Positions 1 through 5,311 of a stretch of DNA of 5,311 bases are shown here, piece after piece. Below the pieces are notes generated by a model that saw only the letters and a program-made list of their open reading frames with translations, was not told the origin of the DNA and ran no database searches. The DNA comes from DATLBY01 sp035526665 (GTDB lineage: Bacteria; Acidobacteriota; Terriglobia; Bryobacterales; Bryobacteraceae). Location of the stretch: contig DATLBY010000404.1 of the NCBI GenBank assembly GCA_035526665.1, forward strand, positions 1 to 5,311. The letters are read 5' to 3'. Position 1 is the stretch's first letter; every line of letters starts with the position of its first letter. Position numbers and translations under genes: made by a program.

Positions 1-303
1 GCCAACACCATTCTGGACGTGCGTATGCAGACTCTCGGAATGACCGATCAGCAGGCGATGGACCTGATGGTGAAGCAGGGTTTCCAGGAGAATGAAGAGG
101 CCACCGCCAAACTGCAGCGCGCCAAGCTATCCTCCACTCAGCTGCCCACTTACTAGGTGGGCTGGCGCGATTGGCTGCGCGTGCGCGAGCAGTACAAGCA
201 GCACAAAGGGGCCGGATTCAACCTGAAAGAGTTTCACGAGCGATCGTTGAAGGAAGGCGCGGTACCGCTCCCGGTGCTCGGCCGCCTGCTGACGGCTCCA
301 TAA
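1..303 (+). pseudogene. DUF885 family protein, C-terminal end, interrupted by in-frame TAG
   Basis: This is the 3' end of a gene that begins before the window. Frame 1 reads ANTILDVRMQTLGMTDQQA and continues to QLPTY, where a TAG stands at 154-156. The same frame then continues for 48 residues (VGWRDWLRVREQY, then NLKEFHERSLKEGAVPLPVLGRLL) to a TAA at 301-303. From family knowledge, DUF885 (PF05960) proteins end with this pattern: an aromatic-VGW or VGY segment, an FH-x-x-L-x-x-GA-x-PLP-x-L segment, then the stop. So the part after the TAG is the genuine conserved C-terminus. DUF885 proteins are often secreted and are thought to resemble zinc metallopeptidases; the putative catalytic region lies outside the window and function is unproven. 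The TAG sits where the family usually has Tyr or Phe, so one base change from a Tyr codon explains it. It could be a nonsense mutation, sequencing error or stop readthrough. It converges with the leftward operon. Confidence 0.82.
154..156 (+). other. Internal in-frame TAG codon in the DUF885 gene
   Basis: This amber codon lies between TAC (Tyr) and GTG (Val) in a conserved TY-aromatic-VGW stretch. The frame stays open and family-like on both sides, so this is a point lesion or recoded codon and not a frameshift. A GTG follows directly at 157-159, but no ribosome binding site supports a separate 48-residue peptide. Confidence 0.9.
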
Positions 304-310
304 CAAGACT

Positions 311-341
311 GCTCCTCTCCGCAGCACAAGCGAAGAGGAGC
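311..341. terminator. Hairpin between convergent genes, likely shared terminator
   Basis: A 12-base left arm at 311-322 (GCTCCTCTCCGC) pairs with a right arm at 330-341 (GCGAAGAGGAGC) across a 7-base loop. There is a single mismatch, 319 against 333. In + strand RNA that pair is C-A; in - strand RNA it is a G-U wobble, so the hairpin is fully paired for transcripts of the leftward operon. It lies 8 bases after the DUF885 TAA and 27 bases beyond the stop of the propeller gene. The tract that follows is only mildly T-rich on the - strand (AGTCTTGTT) and not T-rich on the + strand. Termination, especially rightward, is therefore inferred from position and stem quality. Confidence 0.6.
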
Positions 342-368
342 ACAACAAATTCAATCTGCGCCACGCAA

Positions 369-2459
369 TTACTTCGACGCGATCGTCTTGGGCAGAAAGT
401 TTTCCAGTGCCCAAACCTCGGTAGGCCCGTTTTCGATGGCTCCGAAAAACATCCGGTGGCCATCGGGGTGTATCTGGGGGAATTTGACCCGGCCCGGCAT
501 CGAAAGCCCCATCTGTTCCGGCTGGCCTCCGCCTACCGGCACGCGCCAAAGCACATTCGGAGTATTCTCGCCCACTCCACCTCGAATAAAGAGCAGATGG
601 CGCTGATCGGGACTCCATGCCAGCGTGTTATAGCGCGATCCGTCCATCCAGGGCGAGCCGCGGAAAACCTCCCGCGCTTCCCCGCCGGAACTGGGCATCA
701 CCGCGATGTAACTGGCTGAGCCCGGACGAACCGACACAACAAAAGCGACCTGCTTGCCATCGGGTGACACGGTTGGCGCAATCACCCACGCGTCACTTTT
801 CAGTTCCGATTCACGCTGGCTATCGATGTCGAAGCGCAGCAGGCGGGTTGCGAAGCCCTTGTCGGAAGCGTTGTTTTTTCGCTGGGTATAAAAAATGGAC
901 TTCCCATCGGGAGAAAGTGACCAGCCTTGGAATCCCTGTGGGACCGCATGGTGTAGTATTTCCGTGCTACCACTTGTTAGGTCAATGCGGTAAAAGCCGA
1001 CACCGGGCCGCTGCGGTTCGCGCAAAACTACGAGCATGGAGCGGCCATCGGGAAACCATTTCGGTCCGATATGGAAGGACGGCACAAGTTGGAATCGAAG
1101 TGGGACATCTTTTTCTTCTCCTGTCTTCAGATTCCGCACCACCAGTACAGTTGTTCCCGGGCGGAGCGAAAAGTAAGCGAGAGATTCACCGTCGGGGGAC
1201 AACGAGGCTCCCATGTTTGCATTCACAAAACGTTCCGTGGCTAGTACTGGTGCTTTCGAAATCTTCAGATCCCGACCCAAATCAGCCATGTAAACGTTGC
1301 TGCGGCTGGAACCCTCCATTACATAGTGCAGCGTTCCGTTTCTTGCGATCCCCATCGGTTGAATGCGGCCCGCATCTGCTTTGATCAGCTCTGCCGGGCC
1401 TTTGGCCTTCCCGTTCTCCACCGGTATGCTCCAGAGGGATTGCGTTCCGGTGCGGTCACTCAAAAACAGAATGTGAGACCCATCCGGCGACCATAGCGGA
1501 GCGGAATCGTCTGCCGGACTCTCCACCACTCGAGTTTCCCGGCTGCCGTCCACGGCCAGAACAAATATGTCTCGGGCAATTGATTTCTCACTGGCCGGCA
1601 AATCGTAAGTAATATGTTGGCCGTTTGGCGCCAACCTGGCGTCGAGGCTCTGCCACGTGAACGTTTTCAGCGTACGAATGGATCCATCTTGTACCCCGAG
1701 CATTGCCAGTTGCGTCGTGTTGTCCGGTTGCCGTAGGGTCACCAGCAGTTGCTTGCCATCCGGAGTCCAACCCACTGGCGACATGTAGCTGCCGTTGCTA
1801 TCCTTTTGAAGCAGCGTTTTAGGCGTTCCGCCGCTGGTGGAAATGATACGCAGTTCGTTGTGTCGATCCTTTTCAGCGAACCAGAAGTACGCCATCTGGC
1901 GGCCATCCGGCGAGATGACGGATCCATCAGCGTAATCCCCCGACACTTCCCAGCCACCGGTGTTAGTCAAGCGGCGGTTGGTGCCCGCGGTCAGGTCGCG
2001 GATACACAAATCTCCCGTTTCCCAATCGGTAAAGCCGAAATATCGCCCGTCGGGCGAAGGCACGCTTTTATAGAATCCCTCGCTTGACCGCGCGATCCAG
2101 ACCTGCCGCGCAGTCTGGCCGCTTTGCGGCGCCGGCGCCAGGATCGCTGCCAATCGCGTATGTGCCAGTCTCACACTTTCAGGCTGATCCGCGAATTCCC
2201 GCACCACGCGCTCGTAGGCGGCGCGCGCTTCCGCGGCCCCCAGCTTTTCGTGACACTGACCAATGGCCACCAGCGCCTTTGCCGCCAGTGCGCGATCACC
2301 TCCTTGCGCGATCTTCTTATACAGCTCGATCGCACCTTTCAGGTCGCCCTCAACTTGCTCCTTATGTTGTGCAGCCTTAAATTGCACATCTGCGGGCTTG
2401 GCCAGCAGCGCCGCGCCGGTGAACACCAGCGCGATTGCCATCGTCAATCTCTTGCGCAT
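369..2459 (-). CDS. Secreted TPR and PD40 (TolB-like) beta-propeller protein
   Basis: The product is 696 residues from the ATG at 2459. Residues 1 to about 21 (MRKRLTMAIALVFTGAALLA) form a Sec-type signal peptide without a lipobox Cys, so the protein is probably periplasmic or exported. Residues about 25-110 are a TPR-like helical block (VEGDLKGAIELYKKIAQ, then ALVAIGQCHEKLG). From about 119 to the end there are twelve SPDG-type PD40 motifs, starting at residues 135, 183, 232, 277, 324, 372, 421, 469, 516, 565, 616 and 664. Those at 277 (APNG) and 372 (ARNG) are degenerate. PD40 repeats form TolB-like propellers that usually bind proteins or peptides; no catalytic motif is visible. The TPR-PD40 arrangement is common in Acidobacteriota, generally without a known role. 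The gene follows the response regulator after 59 bases and is probably co-transcribed. An in-frame GTG at 2522 would add 21 residues, but the signal peptide and GGAGG favour 2459. It ends at a TAA. Confidence 0.9.
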   Translation of the reverse strand: MRKRLTMAIALVFTGAALLAKPADVQFKAAQHKEQVEGDLKGAIELYKKIAQGGDRALAAKALVAIGQCHEKLGAAEARAAYERVVREFADQPESVRLAHTRLAAILAPAPQSGQTARQVWIARSSEGFYKSVPSPDGRYFGFTDWETGDLCIRDLTAGTNRRLTNTGGWEVSGDYADGSVISPDGRQMAYFWFAEKDRHNELRIISTSGGTPKTLLQKDSNGSYMSPVGWTPDGKQLLVTLRQPDNTTQLAMLGVQDGSIRTLKTFTWQSLDARLAPNGQHITYDLPASEKSIARDIFVLAVDGSRETRVVESPADDSAPLWSPDGSHILFLSDRTGTQSLWSIPVENGKAKGPAELIKADAGRIQPMGIARNGTLHYVMEGSSRSNVYMADLGRDLKISKAPVLATERFVNANMGASLSPDGESLAYFSLRPGTTVLVVRNLKTGEEKDVPLRFQLVPSFHIGPKWFPDGRSMLVVLREPQRPGVGFYRIDLTSGSTEILHHAVPQGFQGWSLSPDGKSIFYTQRKNNASDKGFATRLLRFDIDSQRESELKSDAWVIAPTVSPDGKQVAFVVSVRPGSASYIAVMPSSGGEAREVFRGSPWMDGSRYNTLAWSPDQRHLLFIRGGVGENTPNVLWRVPVGGGQPEQMGLSMPGRVKFPQIHPDGHRMFFGAIENGPTEVWALENFLPKTIASK

Positions 2460-2466
2460 CTCAAAA

Positions 2467-2471
2467 CCTCC
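2467..2471 (-). promoter_or_regulatory. Shine-Dalgarno GGAGG for the TPR-PD40 gene
   Basis: On the - strand GGAGG lies 7 bases before the ATG at 2459. This consensus site, with the signal peptide directly after the ATG, decides the start against the upstream GTG at 2522. It also lets this gene be translated without coupling to the regulator gene before it. Confidence 0.8.
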
Positions 2472-2518
2472 ATGACGATAGATTAGGCAGTCCAGGTCAG
2501 CCGCCGATCGCCCAGCGG

Positions 2519-3211
2519 TCACGGCTCCGTCAGGCCTTCGCCATCGAAGCGGTAGCCGATTCCCCGCAGCGCGACCAGGTACCGCGGCCGCTCCGGTTCA
2601 GGCTCGATCTTCTTGCGAAGATTGTTCACTTGGTTGTCCACCACTCGATCCGTAACATGCGTGCCTGGTCCCCAGACTTCATCCAGCAGTTGCGCCCGGG
2701 TCAGCACCCGGCCGGAGCGCTTGACGAACGCCGCGAGCAGCTTGTACTCGAGCGCTGACAGATCCACTGCTTTTCCTCCACGCCGCAGTTCGCAGCGAAC
2801 GAAGTCCAACTCAAAGTTCCCAAACCGGTAGACCTGCGGGGTTCCCACCGCCGCGCGCCGAAGATGGGCTTTGATGCGGGCCCGCAGCTCCCGCCCGCTG
2901 TACGGCTTGGTGATGTAATCATCCGCGCCCAGCTCCAGGCCGAGTATTTTCTCTGCTTCCTGGGTCTTCGCGGTCAGCATCAGGATAGGCGTCTCGATTC
3001 CGGTCCGCCGAACTTGCCGGCATACTTCGAAGCCGTCCTGCTTGGGCAGCATCACGTCAAGGAGGATCAGATCGAAGTGGCCCGACACAGCTCTGCGGGC
3101 CGCGATTTCCCCATCGGATGCCACCTCGGTCTCATACCCCTCCCGCCGCAGATCGTCCTCCAGCGCCAGTGCGATGCTGGGCTCATCTTCCACGATCAAA
3201 ATTCTCTTCAC
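2519..3211 (-). CDS. OmpR/PhoB-family two-component response regulator
   Basis: The product is 230 residues from a GTG at 3211. Residues 1 to about 119 are a receiver domain. It shows the acidic pocket E8-D9, phosphoacceptor D52 (LILLDVMLP), T80 (LMLTAK) and K102 (DDYITKP), so all active residues are present. Residues about 128-224 are an OmpR-type winged helix: a YRFGNFELD sheet, then LSALEYKLLAAFVKRSGRVLTR, a recognition helix around TDRVVDNQVNNLRKK (187-201), and the wing YLVALRGIGYRF. The length is typical for the family. The GTG overlaps the kinase stop as GTGA, and VKRILIVEDEP is the canonical family start. An upstream TTG at 3259 would add 16 residues lying inside the kinase reading frame. 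Only a weak GGCGGA precedes the GTG, so translation is probably coupled to the kinase. It is expected to take phosphate from the adjacent kinase. A likely target is the repeated 7-mer site at 5123-5162. It ends at a TGA. Confidence 0.95.
   Translation of the reverse strand: MKRILIVEDEPSIALALEDDLRREGYETEVASDGEIAARRAVSGHFDLILLDVMLPKQDGFEVCRQVRRTGIETPILMLTAKTQEAEKILGLELGADDYITKPYSGRELRARIKAHLRRAAVGTPQVYRFGNFELDFVRCELRRGGKAVDLSALEYKLLAAFVKRSGRVLTRAQLLDEVWGPGTHVTDRVVDNQVNNLRKKIEPEPERPRYLVALRGIGYRFDGEGLTEP
3208..3211 (-). other. GTGA stop/start overlap of kinase and regulator
   Basis: The last codon of the kinase (TGA, 3210-3208) shares bases with the GTG start (3211-3209) of the regulator. This 4-base overlap is the usual sign of translational coupling in kinase-regulator operons. 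Because the kinase frame is broken upstream, ribosomes that stop early at 4382 would not reach this junction, so regulator output may fall as well. Confidence 0.85.
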
Positions 3212-4473
3212 GATGGATCCGCCTGCACCGGCAGCAGAATGGTAAACCGGCTGCCGCAACCGGGTTGGCTGTCCAGTTCCAGCCGTCCTCCATGCGCTTT
3301 CACGATTTGGTGCGCCATAGTTAACCCAATGCCAGTTCCTTTCACACTGAATTTCTTAGCGGATGACCCGCGGGTAAATTTTCGAAATACGTCTCGCTGC
3401 TCTTCCTTTGGAATTCCATCCCCCTGGTCCTGCACTGCAATGCCAGCGAGCCCATCGCGGGATTCCACGGATACGCTCACGGTAGAGTGTTCCGGAGAGT
3501 ATTTGACGGCATTATCCAACAGGTTGCGACGGGCCAGCGCCAGAGCATCCTGATCCGCCCGGATAGGCAGGGGGCGGGAAGGCGCGCGCAATTCCAACCT
3601 GTGGGTGCCAATGGAGGAGTGCTCGCGAAATTCGTCCACTATCTGCCGCGCCATCTCCGCCGCGTTGGCGTCCTGCATATGGTACGCGCGGCGGCCTGCC
3701 TCCATGCGCCCGAAGTCGAGCAGGCTCTCCACCATTCCTTGCAGCCGCCGGGTCTCCTTCCCAAGCGTGCGGTAATAGAGCGGCAGGCGCTCTTTCGGCG
3801 TCTCCCCTTCTTCCAGCATCTCCGTCAAATGGCGCATCGCTGTCAGAGGCGTCCGGAACTCGTGGGAAACGGCGGCCACGAAATCCGACTGCAGCCGGGC
3901 GACGCTTAACTCGCGGTTGACGGCTCGAAACATGAAGTACGCAGAGGCCGCGATCACCAGAAGCATGAGCGCGAAGCCCGAGGACATCAGCCTTCTCCGC
4001 GAAACGGAGATCTCCCCCGCGCCGGCAGGATTGGCGGAAACCACTCGCAGCGTCCACGGCAATCCTGTTTCGCGGAAGTTTTTTATCACGGCGGCCTGGC
4101 CGGCAGGCACGCCGCCCCACGACGGCTTTCCTGAGTTGTCTTCCAGCGCGAGACCGACCCGTAAATCTCGCAAGACGGCTGCCAGCGGCGAGGCCAGCGT
4201 GCTCACGTCTCCTACGGTCACTGCAGTGCCTGCCTGGGTCTGGCGCCAGACGGACACGAAGGAACTCCCGCCGCCGGTCCAGCAAGCCCGTCCGGCAGCC
4301 TGTTGCTGCCACACCGGCCACAAACGTTCCACGGCCGCCGCCAGGTTGGACTCCGGCGCCGGCCGGATCCCTGCCGATTCTCTATAAAATTCGAATGTCG
4401 CGCGATCTATCCGATATCGCCCCTCCCGGAGCGCGGAGCGCGGAGCCGAGCGCAGCAATTTCAGCCGCCTCAC
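3208..4473 (-). CDS. Sensor histidine kinase, C-terminal fragment (TM2, HisKA, HATPase_c)
   Basis: This is the downstream part of a membrane histidine kinase; residue numbers are for the rejoined 618-residue protein. After the break it begins EGRYRIDRATFEFYRES (214 onward) and continues an extracytoplasmic sensor region to about 360. Then come TM2 at about 361-381 (GFALMLLVIAASAYFMF), a short linker, and the HisKA H-box AVSHEFRTPLTAM with phosphorylated His401 (codon at 3862-3864). The ATPase domain has the N-box (RRNLLDNAVKYS, about 513-523), G1 (DQGDG, 546-550), F-box (FRKFTRG) and G2 (GTGIGLTMAHQIVKAHGG, from 576). All catalytic motifs are intact, so only the frame break impairs it. The 4473 end is a GTG with no well-spaced Shine-Dalgarno; it lies inside the upstream frame and is probably not a real start. 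As an independent protein it would have the sensor half on the wrong side of the membrane. The stop overlaps the regulator start. Confidence 0.88.
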   Translation of the reverse strand: MRRLKLLRSAPRSALREGRYRIDRATFEFYRESAGIRPAPESNLAAAVERLWPVWQQQAAGRACWTGGGSSFVSVWRQTQAGTAVTVGDVSTLASPLAAVLRDLRVGLALEDNSGKPSWGGVPAGQAAVIKNFRETGLPWTLRVVSANPAGAGEISVSRRRLMSSGFALMLLVIAASAYFMFRAVNRELSVARLQSDFVAAVSHEFRTPLTAMRHLTEMLEEGETPKERLPLYYRTLGKETRRLQGMVESLLDFGRMEAGRRAYHMQDANAAEMARQIVDEFREHSSIGTHRLELRAPSRPLPIRADQDALALARRNLLDNAVKYSPEHSTVSVSVESRDGLAGIAVQDQGDGIPKEEQRDVFRKFTRGSSAKKFSVKGTGIGLTMAHQIVKAHGGRLELDSQPGCGSRFTILLPVQADPS

Positions 4474-5071
4474 CCTGCCTGTTTGCCAACGTCCGGAACA
4501 ATGCGATTCGTTCGCGCCGCGCCATCAGCTCGGCCGGAGAACCCGCCACGGGGGTGCCTTCCATCGCCGCAAGTTCGCTGTAGACGGCCAGCGCCTCCCG
4601 CGTCTCTTTCTGTTGCCGAAGACAGCGCGCGAGCCTCATCAGGGCCGCGGCGCGCAACGGCTGATCTCGGGTGGAGGCCAGGTTGCGATAAGCCGCCGCC
4701 GCCTTTGTCAGGCCACGCTCCCGGAACTCTTGCACCTCGGCCGCAGCGAATACACCCGGAGCAATCTCCGCGGGCGGCGGGACCCTCGGAAAGAAGGGAA
4801 GCCGGATGCCCTGTTGCTGGAGAATTCCCGAGGAATCAAAGATCAGGCTGACCGCCGCCGGCGGCGGACGATCTTCCCAAGCTTTCAGCCCGCGCTCCAG
4901 TTCGTTCGCCAAGAGACTGGCCGCGCTCTCCAGCCGGTCACGCTCACGCCGGCTCTCCAGGGCGCGCTCCTGCTCTAGAAGCCGCCATCCGAGCCAGCCG
5001 AGCGCGGCCAAAGGAACTCCTGCCAGGAGGACGAATAGCGTGAGCAGCCTGAAAGGCGCGGAGCGGGACAT
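4382..5071 (-). CDS. Sensor histidine kinase, N-terminal fragment (TM1, coiled coil, TPR-like sensor), frameshifted
   Basis: This is the upstream part of the same kinase, in a different frame and ending early at a TAG (4384-4382). From the ATG at 5071, residues 7-29 form TM1 (FRLLTLFVLLAGVPLAALGW). Residues 30 to about 60 are a charged coiled-coil helix (EQERALESRRERDRLESA). Residues about 112-170 are a TPR-like helical region (LTKAAAAYRNLA, then ALMRLARCLRQQKETREALAVYSEL). The true reading ends near residue 213 (IAALGSALR); the following 16 residues (APGGAISDRSRDIRIL) are out-of-frame tail. With TM2 downstream, the region between the helices is predicted to be an extracytoplasmic sensor; its ligand cannot be told. 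Removing 7 bases at the repeat at 4427-4446 joins it to the kinase core. A TTG at 5083 would add four residues. Neither start has a clear Shine-Dalgarno. The gene is preceded by a candidate promoter and operator. Confidence 0.85.
   Translation of the reverse strand: MSRSAPFRLLTLFVLLAGVPLAALGWLGWRLLEQERALESRRERDRLESAASLLANELERGLKAWEDRPPPAAVSLIFDSSGILQQQGIRLPFFPRVPPPAEIAPGVFAAAEVQEFRERGLTKAAAAYRNLASTRDQPLRAAALMRLARCLRQQKETREALAVYSELAAMEGTPVAGSPAELMARRERIALFRTLANRQGEAAEIAALGSALRAPGGAISDRSRDIRIL
4427..4446. repeat. 7-bp tandem repeat at the kinase frame break
   Basis: Twenty bases have exact period 7 (unit GCTCCGC on the coding strand), giving 2.86 copies. The repeat sits in the 92-base stretch where the two kinase frames overlap. 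Deleting one 7-base unit gives codons reading IAALGSALREGRYRIDRATFEFY with no stop, and rejoins the gene into 618 codons. This is what a slipped-strand gain of one unit would produce. Confidence 0.85.
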
Positions 5072-5106
5072 GGGGCTATGCAAACCGGATACTTGACCGA
5101 AAAGCT

Positions 5107-5112
5107 ATTATG
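5107..5112 (-). promoter_or_regulatory. Candidate -10 element of the kinase-regulator operon
   Basis: On the - strand this reads CATAAT, five of six matches to TATAAT. No good -35 TTGACA lies 16-18 bases upstream; the last 7-mer of the repeated site occupies that region, as at regulator-dependent promoters. A start around 5100 would give a leader of about 30 bases before the ATG at 5071. Confidence 0.5.
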
Positions 5113-5122
5113 GTCCCTCCGG

Positions 5123-5162
5123 CATCAGGGTTGCATCAGCCTTCTGTCACGCCTGTGTCACG
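5123..5162 (-). promoter_or_regulatory. Four phased 7-mers: candidate operator for the OmpR/PhoB-type regulator
   Basis: On the - strand four 7-mers follow one another with exactly four bases between each: CGTGACA, CGTGACA, GCTGATG, CCTGATG. All share TGA at the same place, giving an 11-bp period. The last ends 10 bases before CATAAT. From family knowledge, PhoB boxes are 7-mer direct repeats with 4-base spacers, placed about 10 bases upstream of the -10. Winged-helix regulators of this class bind as tandem dimers to such repeats. Four units suit two dimers. Binding by the regulator at 2519-3211, and hence autoregulation, is inference. Confidence 0.65.
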
Positions 5163-5185
5163 GGCGACTAAAACCCGCTGCAGAT

Positions 5186-5311
5186 TTACCTCGGGGCTTG
5201 CGTCTGAAACCAGCTGAGGAGTTTGCGGACAGCTGCGCCGCGATGGCTGACAGTAAATTTCCGCGCCGCCGGAACCTCTCCGAAGGAGGCCTGGAACGGC
5301 GGGTACCAAAA
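5186..5311 (-). CDS. rdgB: RdgB/HAM1 non-canonical purine NTP pyrophosphatase, C-terminal end
   Basis: Only the last 41 residues are inside the window; the gene starts beyond the right edge. The - strand reads FWYPPFQASFGEVPAARKF, then TVSHRGAAVRKLLSWFQ, and stops at a TAA (5188-5186). This matches the C-terminus of the RdgB/HAM1 (ITPase) family. There a GYDP-F segment is followed by a Y-x-P or VP-type stretch, a TFAE-like segment, and the conserved SHRG-x-A-x-x-x-LL motif, whose His-Arg pair contacts the purine base. The family hydrolyses dITP, dXTP and XTP to monophosphates and pyrophosphate in the cytoplasm, keeping deaminated purines out of DNA and RNA. Third-position GC here is about 71 percent, as expected for a coding frame. 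It runs in the same direction as the kinase, 114 bases upstream of it, with no convincing terminator between. Confidence 0.8.
   Translation of the reverse strand, partial: FWYPPFQASFGEVPAARKFTVSHRGAAVRKLLSWFQTQAPR

Noticed and set aside
617..1384. Long + strand open frame (255 codons) opposite the propeller gene
   Set aside because: It lies antisense to a gene with clear domain repeats. The translation is rich in Arg, Pro, Ser and Cys without any recognisable motif.
2460..2518. Separate promoter between the regulator and the propeller gene
   Set aside because: CTGACC and TAATCT-like hexamers occur, but their spacing (about 9 bases) is far too short; only the ribosome binding site is convincing.
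2460..2522. GTG start at 2522 for the propeller gene, overlapping the regulator TGA as GTGA
   Set aside because: It copies the kinase/regulator overlap, but the added 21 residues would precede a clear signal peptide. The ATG at 2459 has a GGAGG at ideal spacing.
3212..3259. TTG start at 3259 for the response regulator
   Set aside because: The extra 16 residues lie within kinase coding sequence and precede the canonical KRILIVEDE beginning. The GTG at 3211 fits family length and the GTGA overlap.
2864..3553. Long + strand open frame (229 codons) opposite the regulator and kinase
   Set aside because: It is antisense to intact conserved domains and shows no family resemblance.
3512..4321. Long - strand open frame (269 codons) in another frame of the kinase
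   Set aside because: Its translation is Arg/Gly-rich and motif-free, while the alternate frame holds all kinase boxes; it is a GC-rich shadow.
4382..4473. Programmed ribosomal frameshift joining the two kinase halves
   Set aside because: No slippery heptamer or downstream structure is evident, and the exact 7-bp repeat explains the break more simply.
5163..5180. CGGG...CCCG inverted repeat after rdgB as a terminator
   Set aside because: The stem is only about 4 bp with no T tract, so read-through from rdgB toward the kinase cannot be excluded.
5243..5311. Possible rightward gene starting at an ATG (MADSKFPRRRNLSEGG)
   Set aside because: It has no well-spaced ribosome binding site and lower third-position GC than the opposite frame, which matches the RdgB C-terminus.

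Overview
The window is GC-rich and reads as a piece of a Bryobacterales/Solibacter-like Acidobacteriota chromosome. This assignment is an inference from protein style: a TPR plus PD40-propeller secreted protein with the phrase VEGDLKGAIELYKKIAQ, a DUF885 protein, and a two-component pair whose kinase carries an extracytoplasmic TPR-like sensor. No RNA gene, CRISPR array, insertion sequence or phage gene is visible.

Layout, left to right. (i) Bases 1-303, + strand: the C-terminal end of a DUF885 protein, interrupted by an in-frame TAG at 154-156. The normal family C-terminus continues in the same frame to a TAA at 301-303. (ii) Bases 311-341: a hairpin between convergent genes. (iii) Bases 369-2459, - strand: a secreted protein with a TPR and twelve regularly spaced PD40 motifs. 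(iv) Bases 2519-3211, - strand: an OmpR/PhoB-type response regulator. (v) Bases 3208-5071, - strand: a membrane sensor histidine kinase, split into two reading frames. (vi) Bases 5072-5185: an intergenic region with a candidate promoter and four evenly phased 7-mers that look like a PhoB/OmpR-type operator. (vii) Bases 5186-5311, - strand: the C-terminal end of an RdgB/HAM1 nucleotide pyrophosphatase.

The kinase, regulator and propeller genes look like one leftward operon. The kinase and regulator overlap by 4 bases (GTGA), and the propeller gene follows after a 59-base gap with its own GGAGG. The simplest model is that the kinase senses an envelope condition and phosphorylates the regulator. 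The regulator would then bind the 7-4-7-4-7-4-7 repeat ahead of the kinase promoter and control its own operon, including the secreted TPR-propeller protein.

The most striking points are three. First, the kinase is broken exactly at a 7-bp tandem repeat, and removing one copy restores a 618-residue kinase. Second, the operator has PhoB-box geometry, lying 10 bp upstream of a CATAAT hexamer. Third, there is an internal amber codon in the DUF885 gene, while the five other gene ends in the window are TAA or TGA. Two disrupted genes within 5.3 kb may mean real decay, phase variation or recoding, or sequence error; the reads would decide.
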